From assembly GCF_007828865.1 (NCBI RefSeq), contig NZ_VIVK01000001.1, positions 4,526,001 through 4,590,000 on the forward strand: a DNA stretch of 64,000 nucleotides. Direction: 5' to 3'. This stretch comes from Kribbella amoyensis (GTDB lineage Bacteria; Actinomycetota; Actinomycetes; Propionibacteriales; Kribbellaceae). Position 1 is the stretch's first letter. Every line of letters begins with the position of its first letter. Below, piece by piece: positions 18,276 to 26,476 of this stretch. The notes under the pieces are model-generated. The model made no database searches. It saw nothing but the letters and a program-made list of their open reading frames with translations, and was not told where the DNA came from. The position numbers and the translations under genes are program-made.

Positions 18276-19010
18276 TCAGGACCGAGGGGTGAGAGCGAGC
18301 GCCCAGAGCCGGTCCGGGACCAGCTTCGCCAACCGCATCAGCCAGGCCATCTGCCAGGGGAAGACGATCCGCGCCGACCGCTTCGCGATCCCGTCCGCGA
18401 TCGCCCGGCCGGCCTGGTCGGCGGGGATGATGAACGGCATCGGGAACGTGTTCGTCTCGGTCATCTCGGTCTCGACGAACCCCGGGCAGACGGTCAGCAC
18501 GTCGATCCCGTCCGGCCGCAGTCTCGCCCGCAGCGCCTCGAACAGGTTGAGCTGCGCGGCCTTCGTCGCGCCGTACGCCTCCGCCCCGGGCAGACCGCGG
18601 TACCCCGCGACCGAGGAGATGCCGACGATGATGCCGGCGCCGGCGGCCTGGAACCGCGGGATCACCGCGTCCAGGCAGTTCGCCGTCCCGGTCAGGTTGA
18701 CGTCCAGGTGCCGCTGGAACGAGTCGACGTCGAAGTCCTTCATCTGTTCCCAGAAGCCGGCACTCAGCACCACGATGTCGAGCCCGCCGAGCGCGCGGTC
18801 CACCTCCTCGGCGGCCCGCCGCACCCCGGCCCGGTCGGTGATGTCCACTGGCACCACGGCCATCCGGTCCCCGGCAACCTCGCGCAACGCGTCCTCGCGA
18901 CGCGCCGAGACGGCCACCCGCGCGCCGCGGTCGGCGAGTTCGCGGGCCGCCGCCGCGCCGATGCCGGAGGACGCTCCGACGATCCAGATCCTGCGTCCGG
19001 CCAGGTCCAT
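18276..19010 (-). CDS. Short-chain dehydrogenase/reductase
   Basis: A 244-residue classical SDR with the nucleotide-binding motif IVGASSGIGAAAARELA, the NAG-type motif LSAGF and the catalytic AYGATKAAQ (YxxxK). It is the last gene of a four-gene operon; only four bases separate it from the upstream methyltransferase gene. In related clusters the last genes encode reductases or a DUF1295 protein acting on fatty acyl chains, so this enzyme probably reduces or oxidises a lipid intermediate (inference). The segment PWQMAWLMRLAKLVPD near the C-terminus may touch the membrane. Confidence 0.85.
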   Translation of the reverse strand: MDLAGRRIWIVGASSGIGAAAARELADRGARVAVSARREDALREVAGDRMAVVPVDITDRAGVRRAAEEVDRALGGLDIVVLSAGFWEQMKDFDVDSFQRHLDVNLTGTANCLDAVIPRFQAAGAGIIVGISSVAGYRGLPGAEAYGATKAAQLNLFEALRARLRPDGIDVLTVCPGFVETEMTETNTFPMPFIIPADQAGRAIADGIAKRSARIVFPWQMAWLMRLAKLVPDRLWALALTPRS

Positions 19011-19014
19011 CCGG

Positions 19015-20253
19015 TCAGCTCCTCCGGCTCAGTGACAACTGCAAAACCCCCAGGTACCCGGACCGGAAACCGGCCTCGGAGTAGGCGAGGTAGAACTCCC
19101 ACATCCGCCGGAACACCGCGTCGAACCCGAGGTTCGCCACGGTCGCGGCCTCGGCGGTGAACCGGTCGCGCCACAGCCGCAGCGTGCGCGCGTAGTCCGC
19201 CCCGAAGTCACGCCGGTCGGTGACGGCCAGGCCGCCGGACGCCGCGGCGATCCGCTCGATCGCCTCCAGCGACGGGATCAGGCCGCCCGGGAAGATGTAC
19301 TGGTGGATCCAGCCCTGCGCGTGCCGGGTCGCCAGCAACCGGTCGTGCGGCATCGTGATCGACTGCAGCCCGAACCGGCCGCCGGGCGCGAGCAACCGGT
19401 CCACGGTCGCGAAGTACGTCGGCCAGTACTGCTCGCCGACCGCCTCGATCATCTCCACGCTCACGATCGCGTCGTACTGGCCCTGGACGTCGCGGTAGTC
19501 GCACAGGTCGACGGTCGCCGTCACCCCGGCTTCCGCGATCCGCTTGCGGGCCAGGTCGCGCTGCTCGGCCGACAGCGTGATCGAGCGGACCGTGGCGCCG
19601 CGCTGGGCGGCCTGGATGGCGAGCTGGCCCCAGCCGGTCCCGATCTCCAGGACCCGTGATCCGTCCCGCACCCCGGCGTAGTCGAGCACGCCCTCGATCT
19701 TGCGCCGCTGCGCCTCGGCCAGCGCGCCGGGCCTGTCACCGCGGTCGTCGCTGAACCAGGCCGAGGAGTACGACAGCGTCGGGTCGAGGAAGGTACCGAA
19801 CAACTCGTTCGACAGGTCGTAGTGCCGGGCGATGTTGGCCCGCGCCCCGGTCCGGTCGTTGCGCTCGGCAATCGGTCGTTCGAGCAGCCGGCGGAACCGC
19901 TGCAGGGCCGGCGGCACCAGCACGGCCAGCTTGCGGGCGAAGACGGTGAGCAGCTCGGCCAGGTCGGTGCCCGGGGCGGCCCGCCAGTCGCCGGCCATGT
20001 ACGCCTCGCCGAACCCGATCTTCAGGTCGGTGCCGATCCGGTGGAAGAACGCGTCCGAGACGATCCGGAGCTCGGGCGCCCCCGTGGCGCCCGCACCCAG
20101 CTTCGTCCCGTCCGGCAACTGGACGACGAGCGGCAGGTCGCGGACGGCGCTGTGCAGGATCCGGCGCGCGGCCGCGGCCCGAACCGGGCTGTGCGGGACC
20201 CGGGCGACACCGGGCCACCGTTCTGCGTCGACCAGCTGCAGGGTGGTGCTCAT
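19015..20253 (-). CDS. Cyclopropane-fatty-acyl-phospholipid synthase family methyltransferase
   Basis: A 412-residue SAM-dependent enzyme acting on unsaturated acyl chains of membrane phospholipids. Motifs: ARHYDLSNELFGTFLDPTLS, SYSSAWF, VLEIGTGWGQLAIQAA (SAM binding), SVEMIEAVGEQYWPTYF and the C-terminal RRMWEFYLAYSEAGF. The start is ATG 20253 with AAGGAG seven bases upstream; a longer in-frame reading would enter the DUF1365 gene. The order FAD oxidoreductase, DUF1365, CFA synthase resembles the Mycobacterium tuberculosis rv0449c-rv0448c-ufaA1 cluster. The product may be a cyclopropane, a methyl-branched or a furan fatty acid; sequence alone does not decide. Confidence 0.9.
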   Translation of the reverse strand: MSTTLQLVDAERWPGVARVPHSPVRAAAARRILHSAVRDLPLVVQLPDGTKLGAGATGAPELRIVSDAFFHRIGTDLKIGFGEAYMAGDWRAAPGTDLAELLTVFARKLAVLVPPALQRFRRLLERPIAERNDRTGARANIARHYDLSNELFGTFLDPTLSYSSAWFSDDRGDRPGALAEAQRRKIEGVLDYAGVRDGSRVLEIGTGWGQLAIQAAQRGATVRSITLSAEQRDLARKRIAEAGVTATVDLCDYRDVQGQYDAIVSVEMIEAVGEQYWPTYFATVDRLLAPGGRFGLQSITMPHDRLLATRHAQGWIHQYIFPGGLIPSLEAIERIAAASGGLAVTDRRDFGADYARTLRLWRDRFTAEAATVANLGFDAVFRRMWEFYLAYSEAGFRSGYLGVLQLSLSRRS

Positions 20254-20981
20254 CGGACTCCTTCCGGCGGAACGTGACGACGGCGCTGGATCACCGGCAG
20301 GCGGCGGAACCAGAGCCAGACACCGTGCATTCGGATCAGCGCCCAGACCTGATAGGTCACGAACGGCACCCGCAGCGCCGCCTTGACCACGGCCCCGCCG
20401 CGGGCCGGCCGGGGCCGCCCGGCGAAGGTCGCGGAGAACACCCGGCGGTCGTCCTGGGTCAGCTCGACCACTACGGCGACCCGGTCCGGCTCCAGCCGCA
20501 GCGTCACGTCGTACCGCCCGTCGACGGTGAAGAACGGCGAGACGTAGAACTCCTTGGCCAGCGAGAACCGGCCGTGGTCGTCCGGCTTCGCCAGCTGCGC
20601 GTGCCGTTCGCCGTACGTGTTGTGCACCTCGAACACGACACAGCGCAGCTCGCCCGTCGCGGTGAAGCACCAGAACACCGTGAGCGGGTCGAACACGTAC
20701 CCGAGGTTGCGCGCGTTCGCGAGCATCAGGACCCGGTCGTCGGCGGCCAGCGGGACGCCGTGCGCCGCGGTGAAGGTGGCCACGTTCTCCCGCAACGAGC
20801 GGTCCGGATCGCCGAGGTGGTCGGAGACCCGGAACGACGCGAGCGGCCGGTGCTCCGGGAGATCGGTGACATCGACGAGCCACTGGTACGTCCGGTACCG
20901 GAACCGGTGGTCCTGGGGGAACCTGCGGGCGTGGCTCACGTACCCGGGAACGATCGCAGGAACTTGGGGGAGGGCTACCAC
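20250..20981 (-). CDS. DUF1365 family protein
   Basis: A 243-residue protein that matches DUF1365 throughout: VSHARRFPQDHRFRYRTYQW at the start, NARNLGYVFDPLTVFWCF in the middle and LAKEFYVSPFFTVDGRYDV later. The family is found beside CFA-synthase-like enzymes and FAD oxidoreductases and is thought to act in fatty acid modification; no reaction is established that I can name. GTG start at 20981. It overlaps its neighbours by 7 bases (upstream FAD gene) and 4 bases (downstream methyltransferase gene), so the operon is tightly coupled. Confidence 0.88.
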   Translation of the reverse strand: MVALPQVPAIVPGYVSHARRFPQDHRFRYRTYQWLVDVTDLPEHRPLASFRVSDHLGDPDRSLRENVATFTAAHGVPLAADDRVLMLANARNLGYVFDPLTVFWCFTATGELRCVVFEVHNTYGERHAQLAKPDDHGRFSLAKEFYVSPFFTVDGRYDVTLRLEPDRVAVVVELTQDDRRVFSATFAGRPRPARGGAVVKAALRVPFVTYQVWALIRMHGVWLWFRRLPVIQRRRHVPPEGVR

Positions 20982-22237
20982 CTGGTGCCGAACCTCTCCG
21001 CCGCCTCGACCCCGGACCGGCAGCCGTCCTCGTGGAACCCCCAGCCCAGGTGCGCCCCGGCGAACGCGAGCCGCGGACCGCCGGCCGACCGCAGCCCGTC
21101 CGCCGCGGCCACCGACTCGGGCGTGAAGACCGGATGCGCGTACGTCATCCGCCGAAGCACGCGGTCGGGATCGACCCAGCCGTCGGGGTTCAGCGTCACC
21201 AGGTACTGGTCGCCGGAATCGAGGCCCTGCAAACGGTTCATCCAGTAGCTGACGAGCACCTGCGGCTGGTCCTCACCACAGTCCCGCATCCGGTAGTTCC
21301 AGGACGACCGGGCCCGCTGGGCCTTCGGCAGGACGGACGCGTCGGTGTGCAACCAGGTCGGGTTCACCGAGTAGTCGAACGCGCCGAGCAAGGCCTTCTC
21401 GTCCGCGGTGGCGTCACCGAGCAGGTCGAGCGCGGTGTCGGCGTGAGTCGCTAGGACGACGTGGTCGAACTCCTCGGTCCGATCCGCCGTGGTCACCTCG
21501 ACGCCGTCCGCGTGCCGGAGCACGGTCCGTACCGGGGTGGAGGTGCGGACGTCGCCGATCCGCTCGACCACGCGGTCCACGTACGTCCGGGAGCCGCCGA
21601 CGACGGTGCGCCACTCGGGCGATCCGCTGACGGTGAGCATCCCGTGGTGGTCGAGGAAGCGGAAGAGGTACCGGGCCGGGTAGCGGCCCGCGTCGGCCGA
21701 TCCGCTCGACCAGACACACGACACCAGCGGGACCGCGAAGTGCCGGACGAAATACGCCGAGAAGCCACGCGTCGCGAGGAACTCGGACCAGGTGAGGCCG
21801 TCGTCGCCGTCGGCCAGCACCTCCCGCGCGGCCCGGTGGAAGCGGGGGACCTCGGTCAGCATCCGGAGGAACCGCGGATCCAGCGAGCGCCGCGGCTGGC
21901 CCAGGATGCCGGTGGCGCCGCGGCCCCCGGCGTACTCGAGGCCGCAGCCGTCGCAGTGAATGCTCATGCTCATCTCGGTCGGCCGGGTTTCGACTCCGAG
22001 CTCGGCGAACAACCTGAGCAGGTACGGGTAGGTCCGGTCGTTGTGCACGATGAAGCCGGAGTCGACCCGCAGGGCCGAGCCGGTCGTGTCGATGACGTTA
22101 TGGGTGTGGGCATGGCCACCGGGCCGGTCGTCGGCCTCGAAGACGGTGACGTCGTGGCTGTTGCGGAGCAGGTGGGCCGCGGTCAGTCCGGCGACCCCCG
22201 AGCCGATGACAGCGGCGGAACGACGATGTCCGGTCAT
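20975..22237 (-). CDS. FAD-dependent oxidoreductase (amine-oxidase fold) of the lipid-modification operon
   Basis: A 420-residue flavoprotein with an N-terminal dinucleotide-binding motif (AAVIGSGVAGLTAAHLL, then VFEADDRPGGHAHT) and a C-terminal FAD motif (PRLAFAGAHLGWGFHEDG). It is the first gene of the operon and matches the Rv0449c-like partner of DUF1365 and CFA-synthase-like proteins, probably desaturating or oxidising an acyl chain. ATG 22237 was preferred to ATG 22270 because GGGAG lies nine bases before it and the extra eleven residues of the longer form have no ribosome binding site. The segment 22238-22403 upstream is a divergent promoter region shared with the sulfur locus. Confidence 0.88.
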   Translation of the reverse strand: MTGHRRSAAVIGSGVAGLTAAHLLRNSHDVTVFEADDRPGGHAHTHNVIDTTGSALRVDSGFIVHNDRTYPYLLRLFAELGVETRPTEMSMSIHCDGCGLEYAGGRGATGILGQPRRSLDPRFLRMLTEVPRFHRAAREVLADGDDGLTWSEFLATRGFSAYFVRHFAVPLVSCVWSSGSADAGRYPARYLFRFLDHHGMLTVSGSPEWRTVVGGSRTYVDRVVERIGDVRTSTPVRTVLRHADGVEVTTADRTEEFDHVVLATHADTALDLLGDATADEKALLGAFDYSVNPTWLHTDASVLPKAQRARSSWNYRMRDCGEDQPQVLVSYWMNRLQGLDSGDQYLVTLNPDGWVDPDRVLRRMTYAHPVFTPESVAAADGLRSAGGPRLAFAGAHLGWGFHEDGCRSGVEAAERFGTRW

Positions 22238-22371
22238 GGCGAAAGTCTCCCGGCTGCATAAGTTCTGCACAATTTCTCAGCTCTGCTCCGCCAGGACTTC
22301 GGAGCCGGTTGCCGGGTTGATGGGTCGTCTCGGTCAGTGATTTTCCTGTCTCGTCATCTGAAACAAAACGC

Positions 22372-22402
22372 AATTGATGAACTTTCTTTGCTTTCATGGG
22401 GA
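22372..22402 (+). promoter_or_regulatory. Shared upstream motif, copy A (sulfur transporter leader)
   Basis: The 31 bases immediately before the leader peptide start match the 32 bases at 25408-25439 upstream of the TSUP gene. Both begin AATT and end TGCTT(T/C)CATGGGGA. Finding it at both sulfur-related transcripts suggests a common promoter or regulator site; which one cannot be told. Confidence 0.4.
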
Positions 22403-22403
22403 C

Positions 22404-22490
22404 ATGCAGGTCGTCACCACCCCCGCCACCGGCGTACTGACACGCCGGCGGCATGTCGATCTGCTCCGCGTCGCCTCCGCGGTGTGTTGA
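22404..22490 (+). CDS. Cysteine-type leader peptide upstream of sulfur ABC transporter
   Basis: A 28-codon open frame (ATG to TGA) whose second half reads RRRHVDLLRVASAVC and ends with cysteine directly before the stop. This matches a conserved class of short actinobacterial leader peptides (RRHVDLLRVSSALC type) found ahead of sulfur-assimilation genes. Known biology of that class: translation through the cysteine codon senses cysteine supply and controls the downstream operon by attenuation. The transporter gene starts 79 bases after the leader stop. That this copy works in that way is inference from the peptide match and the position. Confidence 0.75.
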   Translation: MQVVTTPATGVLTRRRHVDLLRVASAVC

Positions 22491-22569
22491 CCCCCGACGG
22501 TGCCCCCCTGCACGGCCAGTACATGTCAGCTCGCGACTCGCCCGGTCGCCCGCACCTGAAGGTCACATC

Positions 22570-23646
22570 GTGAGGAACCTGCGTATCTCCGCCACCCGCG
22601 TGGCAGCCGCGTCCGTCGCCGTCGTCTCGCTCCTGGCAGCCGTCGCCGGCTGCTCCCGGGCCGAGGAGGATCCGGCCCCGGTCGCCGCGAACGACAAGGG
22701 CCCGGCCACCGAACTGCGGCTCGGCTACTTCCCGAACGTCACGCACGCCGCCGCCCTCGTCGGGCTCGGCGAGGGACTGTTCACCAAGGAGCTCGGCAGC
22801 ACCAAGCTGGTACCGACCAAGTTCAACGCCGGACCCGAGGCGGTCGGCGCGCTGCTCGGCGGTTCGCTGGACGCCTCGTTCATCGGCTCCGGCCCGGCCA
22901 TCAACGCGTACGCGAAGTCCAACGGCGAGGCGGTCCGGCTGATCGCGGGCGCCACCTCCGGCGGGGCGCAGCTGGTGGTGAAGCCGGGCATCGCCAAGCC
23001 CGAGGACCTGGCCGGCAAGACCGTGGTCACGCCGCAACTGGGCAACACCCAGGACGTGTCGCTGAAGAAGTGGCTGGCCGAGAAGAACCTGACCGGCAAG
23101 GTCAAGGTGACCAACCTGGAGAACGCGCAGACGCTGGACGCGTTCAAGAAGGGCGACGTCGACGCGGCCTGGCTGCCCGAGCCCTGGTCGTCGCGGCTGG
23201 TCCTCGACGCCGGCGCGAAGGTGCTGCTGGACGAGGCGTCGCTGTGGCCGGGCGGCAAGTTCCCGACCACCGTGCTGATCGTCCGGACCCAGTTCCTGCG
23301 CGAGCACCCGCAGAGCGTCAAGGCCCTGCTGACCGGCCTGGTCGCGGCGATCGACGCGAGCGGCAAGGACCAGGCGGCGACCAAGAAGGTGGTCAACGAC
23401 CAGCTGCTGGAGCTGACCGGCAAGGCGCTCAAGCCGGCCGTGATCGACCGCGCGTTCGCGAACATCTCGATCACCGCCGACCCGGTCGCCGGCCAGTTCC
23501 CGCAGCTCGCCAAGGACCAGGTCACCGCGGGGATCGCGAAGGAGGCGCCGGCCGTTGCCGGTTTCGCCGACCTGACCGCGCTGAACGAGGTCCTGAGCAA
23601 GGCCGGCAAGCCCGCGGTGGACGCCGCCGGGCTGGACCAGAAGTAG
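22570..23646 (+). CDS. Sulfonate/taurine-type ABC transporter substrate-binding lipoprotein
   Basis: A 358-residue lipoprotein: signal peptide with lipobox LLAAVAGC, then an SsuA/TauA/NitT-type periplasmic fold (LRLGYFPNVTHAAALVGLGE, FNAGPEAVGALLGGSLDASF, IGSGPAINAY, GDVDAAWLPEPWSSRLV). It captures an oxidised sulfur compound, probably an alkanesulfonate, outside the membrane. The exact ligand is not determined by these motifs and a nitrate or thiamine-precursor type ligand is less likely given the cysteine leader. GTG 22570 is preceded by GAAGG at seven bases; longer frames would run through the leader peptide. Confidence 0.85.
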   Translation: MRNLRISATRVAAASVAVVSLLAAVAGCSRAEEDPAPVAANDKGPATELRLGYFPNVTHAAALVGLGEGLFTKELGSTKLVPTKFNAGPEAVGALLGGSLDASFIGSGPAINAYAKSNGEAVRLIAGATSGGAQLVVKPGIAKPEDLAGKTVVTPQLGNTQDVSLKKWLAEKNLTGKVKVTNLENAQTLDAFKKGDVDAAWLPEPWSSRLVLDAGAKVLLDEASLWPGGKFPTTVLIVRTQFLREHPQSVKALLTGLVAAIDASGKDQAATKKVVNDQLLELTGKALKPAVIDRAFANISITADPVAGQFPQLAKDQVTAGIAKEAPAVAGFADLTALNEVLSKAGKPAVDAAGLDQK

Positions 23647-23674
23647 CGGACGCCGAGGAGTGGGGGAGCACCCG

Positions 23675-24472
23675 ATGACCGCGACGATCGACACCCCGGT
23701 GACCCGGACCACGGCACCGGTGCGCTTCCATCAGGTCGGCAAGACGTTCGGCCAGGGGGACAAGGCCGTGGTGGCGCTGGAGCAGGTGGACCTGGCGGTC
23801 GCCGCCGGGGAGTTCACCACCCTGGTCGGCGCCTCCGGCTGCGGCAAGACCACGCTGCTCAACCTGGTCGCCGGGCTGGACCGGCCGACCAGCGGGCGGA
23901 TCGAGCTGGACACGTCCCGGCCGGCGGTGGTCTTCCAGGAGGCCGCGCTGATGCCGTGGCTGACCGCGGCCGGCAACGTCGAGCTGCCGCTGCGGATGGC
24001 CGGCGTCGGCAAGGCGGCGCGGCGCGCCAAGGCGGCCGAGCTGCTCGAGCTCGTCCGGCTGGCCGGCCTCGGCGACAAGCGGCCGCACGAGCTGTCCGGC
24101 GGGATGCGGCAACGCGTCGCGCTGGCGCGGGCGCTCGCCTCGACGACCGACAACACCGGCTCGGGCGCGGGCAAGCCGTCGCTGCTGCTGATGGACGAGC
24201 CGTTCTCCGCGCTGGACGCGATCACCCGCGACGTCCTGCAGGGTGAGCTGCTGCGGATCTGGCGGGCGACCGGGACGGCGATCCTCTTCGTCACCCACGA
24301 CGTCCGCGAAGCCGTCCGGCTCGGCCAGCGCGTGGTGTTGTTGTCGTCGCGGCCCGGCCGGGTCGTGCGGGAGTGGGAGGTCGACGGCCTCTCCGGCGCG
24401 GCCGAGAACACCGCGATCGAGGAGATCAACGCCGCGCTCCGGAAGGTGATCAGCAGCCATGCCGCGGCTTGA
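23675..24472 (+). CDS. Sulfonate-type ABC transporter ATP-binding protein
   Basis: A 265-residue ABC ATPase with Walker A GASGCGKTTLL, Q-loop VVFQEAALMPWLT, signature ELSGGMRQRVALARAL, Walker B LLLMDEPFSALDA and switch histidine LFVTHD, in the NitT/TauT (SsuB/TauB) arrangement. A short serine/glycine insertion (TDNTGSGAGKPS) lies between signature and Walker B. ATG 23675 follows GGGGGAG; an in-frame GTG 15 bases upstream is less likely. It overlaps the permease gene by 14 bases. Confidence 0.9.
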   Translation: MTATIDTPVTRTTAPVRFHQVGKTFGQGDKAVVALEQVDLAVAAGEFTTLVGASGCGKTTLLNLVAGLDRPTSGRIELDTSRPAVVFQEAALMPWLTAAGNVELPLRMAGVGKAARRAKAAELLELVRLAGLGDKRPHELSGGMRQRVALARALASTTDNTGSGAGKPSLLLMDEPFSALDAITRDVLQGELLRIWRATGTAILFVTHDVREAVRLGQRVVLLSSRPGRVVREWEVDGLSGAAENTAIEEINAALRKVISSHAAA

Positions 24473-25358
24473 GAGCGACCTGAAGGACCGAACCGCCGCA
24501 CCGGCCGAGCTGGACGCCGGGTCGGTCGGCGCGGGCCTGGACGCGCTGGATACGCCGCTGGTGGATCGCCGGCCCAGCCTGCTCCGGCGGATCGTCGGCA
24601 AGGTGCTGCCGCCGATCGGGGCGATCGCGCTGTTCGTCCTGATCTGGCAGATCCTCTGGGCGGCCGCGTTCTGGCCGGAGTTCAAGCTGCCGGCACCGGT
24701 CGACGTCTGGGCGCAGATCTGGCAGCTGGTGACGTCCGGGGAGATCCTCGGACTGTTCTGGACGTCGGTGCACCGGGCCGTGATCGGGTTCGCGATCTCG
24801 TTGCTGATCGCGGTCCCGCTCGGGCTCGCGATCGCCAACATCACCGTGGTCCGGCGCGGCATCGGCCCGTTGGTCTCGGGGCTGCAGAGCCTGCCGTCGG
24901 TGGCCTGGGTACCGGCCGCGATCCTGTGGTTCGGCCTGAACGACCGGGCGATCTACTGGGTCGTCCTGCTCGGCGCGGTGCCGTCGATCGCGAACGGCCT
25001 GGTGTCCGGGCTCGACCAGGTCCCGCCGATCCTGCCGCGGGTCGGCAAGGCCCTCGGCGCCGGCCGGCTGGACGGGATCCGGTACATCCTGCTGCCGGCC
25101 GCGTTGCCCGGGTTCCTCGGCGGACTCAAGCAGGGCTGGGCGTTCTCCTGGCGGTCGCTGATGGCGGCCGAGCTGATCGCGACCTCACCGGATCTCGGCG
25201 AGGGCCTCGGCCAGTACCTGCACAACGGGATGTCGCTGTCGGACATCTCGATGGTGTTCGCCGGGATCTTCCTGATCTTCGTGGTCGGGGTCGGAATCGA
25301 GCTGCTGGTCTTCCGGCCGCTGGAGAACCGCGTGCTGCGGACCCGCGGCCTCTTGTAA
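24459..25358 (+). CDS. Sulfonate-type ABC transporter permease
   Basis: A 299-residue BPD-type permease with about six membrane helices. The ATPase-contact (EAA-like) loop reads GKALGAGRLDGIRYILLPAAL. The WVPAAILWFGLNDRAIYW and GWAFSWRSLMAAELI stretches are typical of SsuC/TauC. It has an unusually long hydrophilic N-terminal tail of about 50 residues (ESDLKDRTAAPAELDAG...). Last gene of the leader-SBP-ATPase-permease operon. Confidence 0.9.
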   Translation: MPRLESDLKDRTAAPAELDAGSVGAGLDALDTPLVDRRPSLLRRIVGKVLPPIGAIALFVLIWQILWAAAFWPEFKLPAPVDVWAQIWQLVTSGEILGLFWTSVHRAVIGFAISLLIAVPLGLAIANITVVRRGIGPLVSGLQSLPSVAWVPAAILWFGLNDRAIYWVVLLGAVPSIANGLVSGLDQVPPILPRVGKALGAGRLDGIRYILLPAALPGFLGGLKQGWAFSWRSLMAAELIATSPDLGEGLGQYLHNGMSLSDISMVFAGIFLIFVVGVGIELLVFRPLENRVLRTRGLL

Positions 25359-25407
25359 CCCGGCGCGCGGGGGAGCGGGGTGGCGTCTCAGATCGCAATA
25401 CCCGACA

Positions 25408-25439
25408 AATTCGGCTGACTTTGTCTGCTTCCATGGGGA
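25408..25439 (+). promoter_or_regulatory. Shared upstream motif, copy B (TSUP gene)
   Basis: Matches copy A at 22372-22402 with one base of difference in spacing; the last fourteen bases (TGCTTCCATGGGGA) differ from copy A at one position. It ends 46 bases before the GTG of the TSUP gene and follows the end of the ABC operon, so the TSUP gene may have its own, co-regulated promoter. Confidence 0.4.
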
Positions 25440-25485
25440 ACTCCCGCACCACGGCCCGGAAGTCACGACCGGAAGGACCCTTCCT

Positions 25486-26385
25486 GTGCGTCGTCTGATC
25501 CTCGTCGCCCTGCTCGGCTCGCTGGCCCAACTCGTCGACGGCACGCTCGGCATGGCGTACGGCGTCACCGCCACGACGGCGCTGCTGATCACCGGGATCA
25601 CGCCGGCGATCGCGTCGGCGGCGGTGCACCTGTCCGAGGTCGGTACGACGCTGGCGTCCGGGCTGTCGCACTGGCGGTTCGGCAACGTCGACTGGCGGGT
25701 GGTCGCGCTGATCGGCGTGCCCGGCGGAGTCGGCGCGTTCGCGGGAGCGACCTTCCTGTCCAGCCTGTCGACCGAGTCGGCCTCGTTGTGGGTGGCCGCG
25801 CTGCTGATCCTGCTCGGCGTCTACATCCTGGCCCGCTTCGCGACCGGGAAGACCCGGGCCGTGCTGGAGGGCAAGCTCGGTGGCCGGTTCCTCGGCCCGC
25901 TGGGGCTGTTCGCCGGGTTCGTCGACGCGACCGGCGGCGGTGGCTGGGGTCCGGTGGCCACGTCGTCCCTGCTGAGCAGCGGCAAGCTCGCGCCGCGGAA
26001 GACGGTCGGCTCGGTCAACGCGGCCGAGTTCATCGTGTCGGTGGCCGCGAGCATCGGTTTCCTCTTCGGGCTCGGCAACGAGAACGTGCCCTTCGACCTC
26101 GTCGCGGCGCTGCTCGTCGGTGGCGTGCTGGCCGCACCGCTCGCGGCCTGGCTGGTGTCGCGCCTGGCGACGCGCTGGCTCGGGGTGGGCATCGGCCTGG
26201 TGCTGATCCTCACCAACACGCGGACCCTGCTCAACGGGCTCGACGTCAGCGCCGGCCCGCGGTACGCGATCTACGCCGCGCTGGTGCTGCTGTGGGCCGG
26301 GTTCGTCGCGTACTGCGTGAAGAGCTTCGGCCGGCGGACCGAGGCGGAGCCGGAGCCCGAGCTGGAGACCTCCGCGAGCCGCTGA
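25486..26385 (+). CDS. TSUP (TauE/SafE) family permease, probable sulfur anion exporter
   Basis: A 299-residue membrane protein with about eight helices. The N-terminal GSLAQLVDGTLGMAYGVTAT and the mid-protein FVDATGGGGWGPVATSSLL are the two paired TSUP signature loops. TauE/SafE proteins export sulfite or sulfoacetate; placed after a sulfonate-type importer, release of sulfite is the likely role. GTG start at 25486 has GGAAGGA nine bases upstream. The C-terminal tail is short and acidic. Confidence 0.85.
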   Translation: MRRLILVALLGSLAQLVDGTLGMAYGVTATTALLITGITPAIASAAVHLSEVGTTLASGLSHWRFGNVDWRVVALIGVPGGVGAFAGATFLSSLSTESASLWVAALLILLGVYILARFATGKTRAVLEGKLGGRFLGPLGLFAGFVDATGGGGWGPVATSSLLSSGKLAPRKTVGSVNAAEFIVSVAASIGFLFGLGNENVPFDLVAALLVGGVLAAPLAAWLVSRLATRWLGVGIGLVLILTNTRTLLNGLDVSAGPRYAIYAALVLLWAGFVAYCVKSFGRRTEAEPEPELETSASR

Positions 26386-26464
26386 ACGATTACGGCTTGG
26401 CCACTTCTGGGCGGGACGACCGCGCCTCGGCCCGGTTCCGGCGGTGGGTGTTCGCGCGGCGCCG

Positions 26465-26470
26465 TACTGT
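26465..26470 (+). promoter_or_regulatory. -10 box TACTGT, leaderless pattern
   Basis: TACTGT followed by TGGAGC (six bases) and then the GTG start at 26477; same geometry as upstream of glnE and trmB. Confidence 0.4.
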
Positions 26471-26476
26471 TGGAGC

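Noticed and set aside
25433..25498. 21-codon frame (ATG-TGA) overlapping the start of the TSUP gene, with a cysteine near its end
   Set aside because: It does not carry the RRHVDLLRV leader pattern, overlaps the TSUP ribosome binding site and start, and its ATG is part of the shared CATGGGGA motif; not enough to call a leader peptide.
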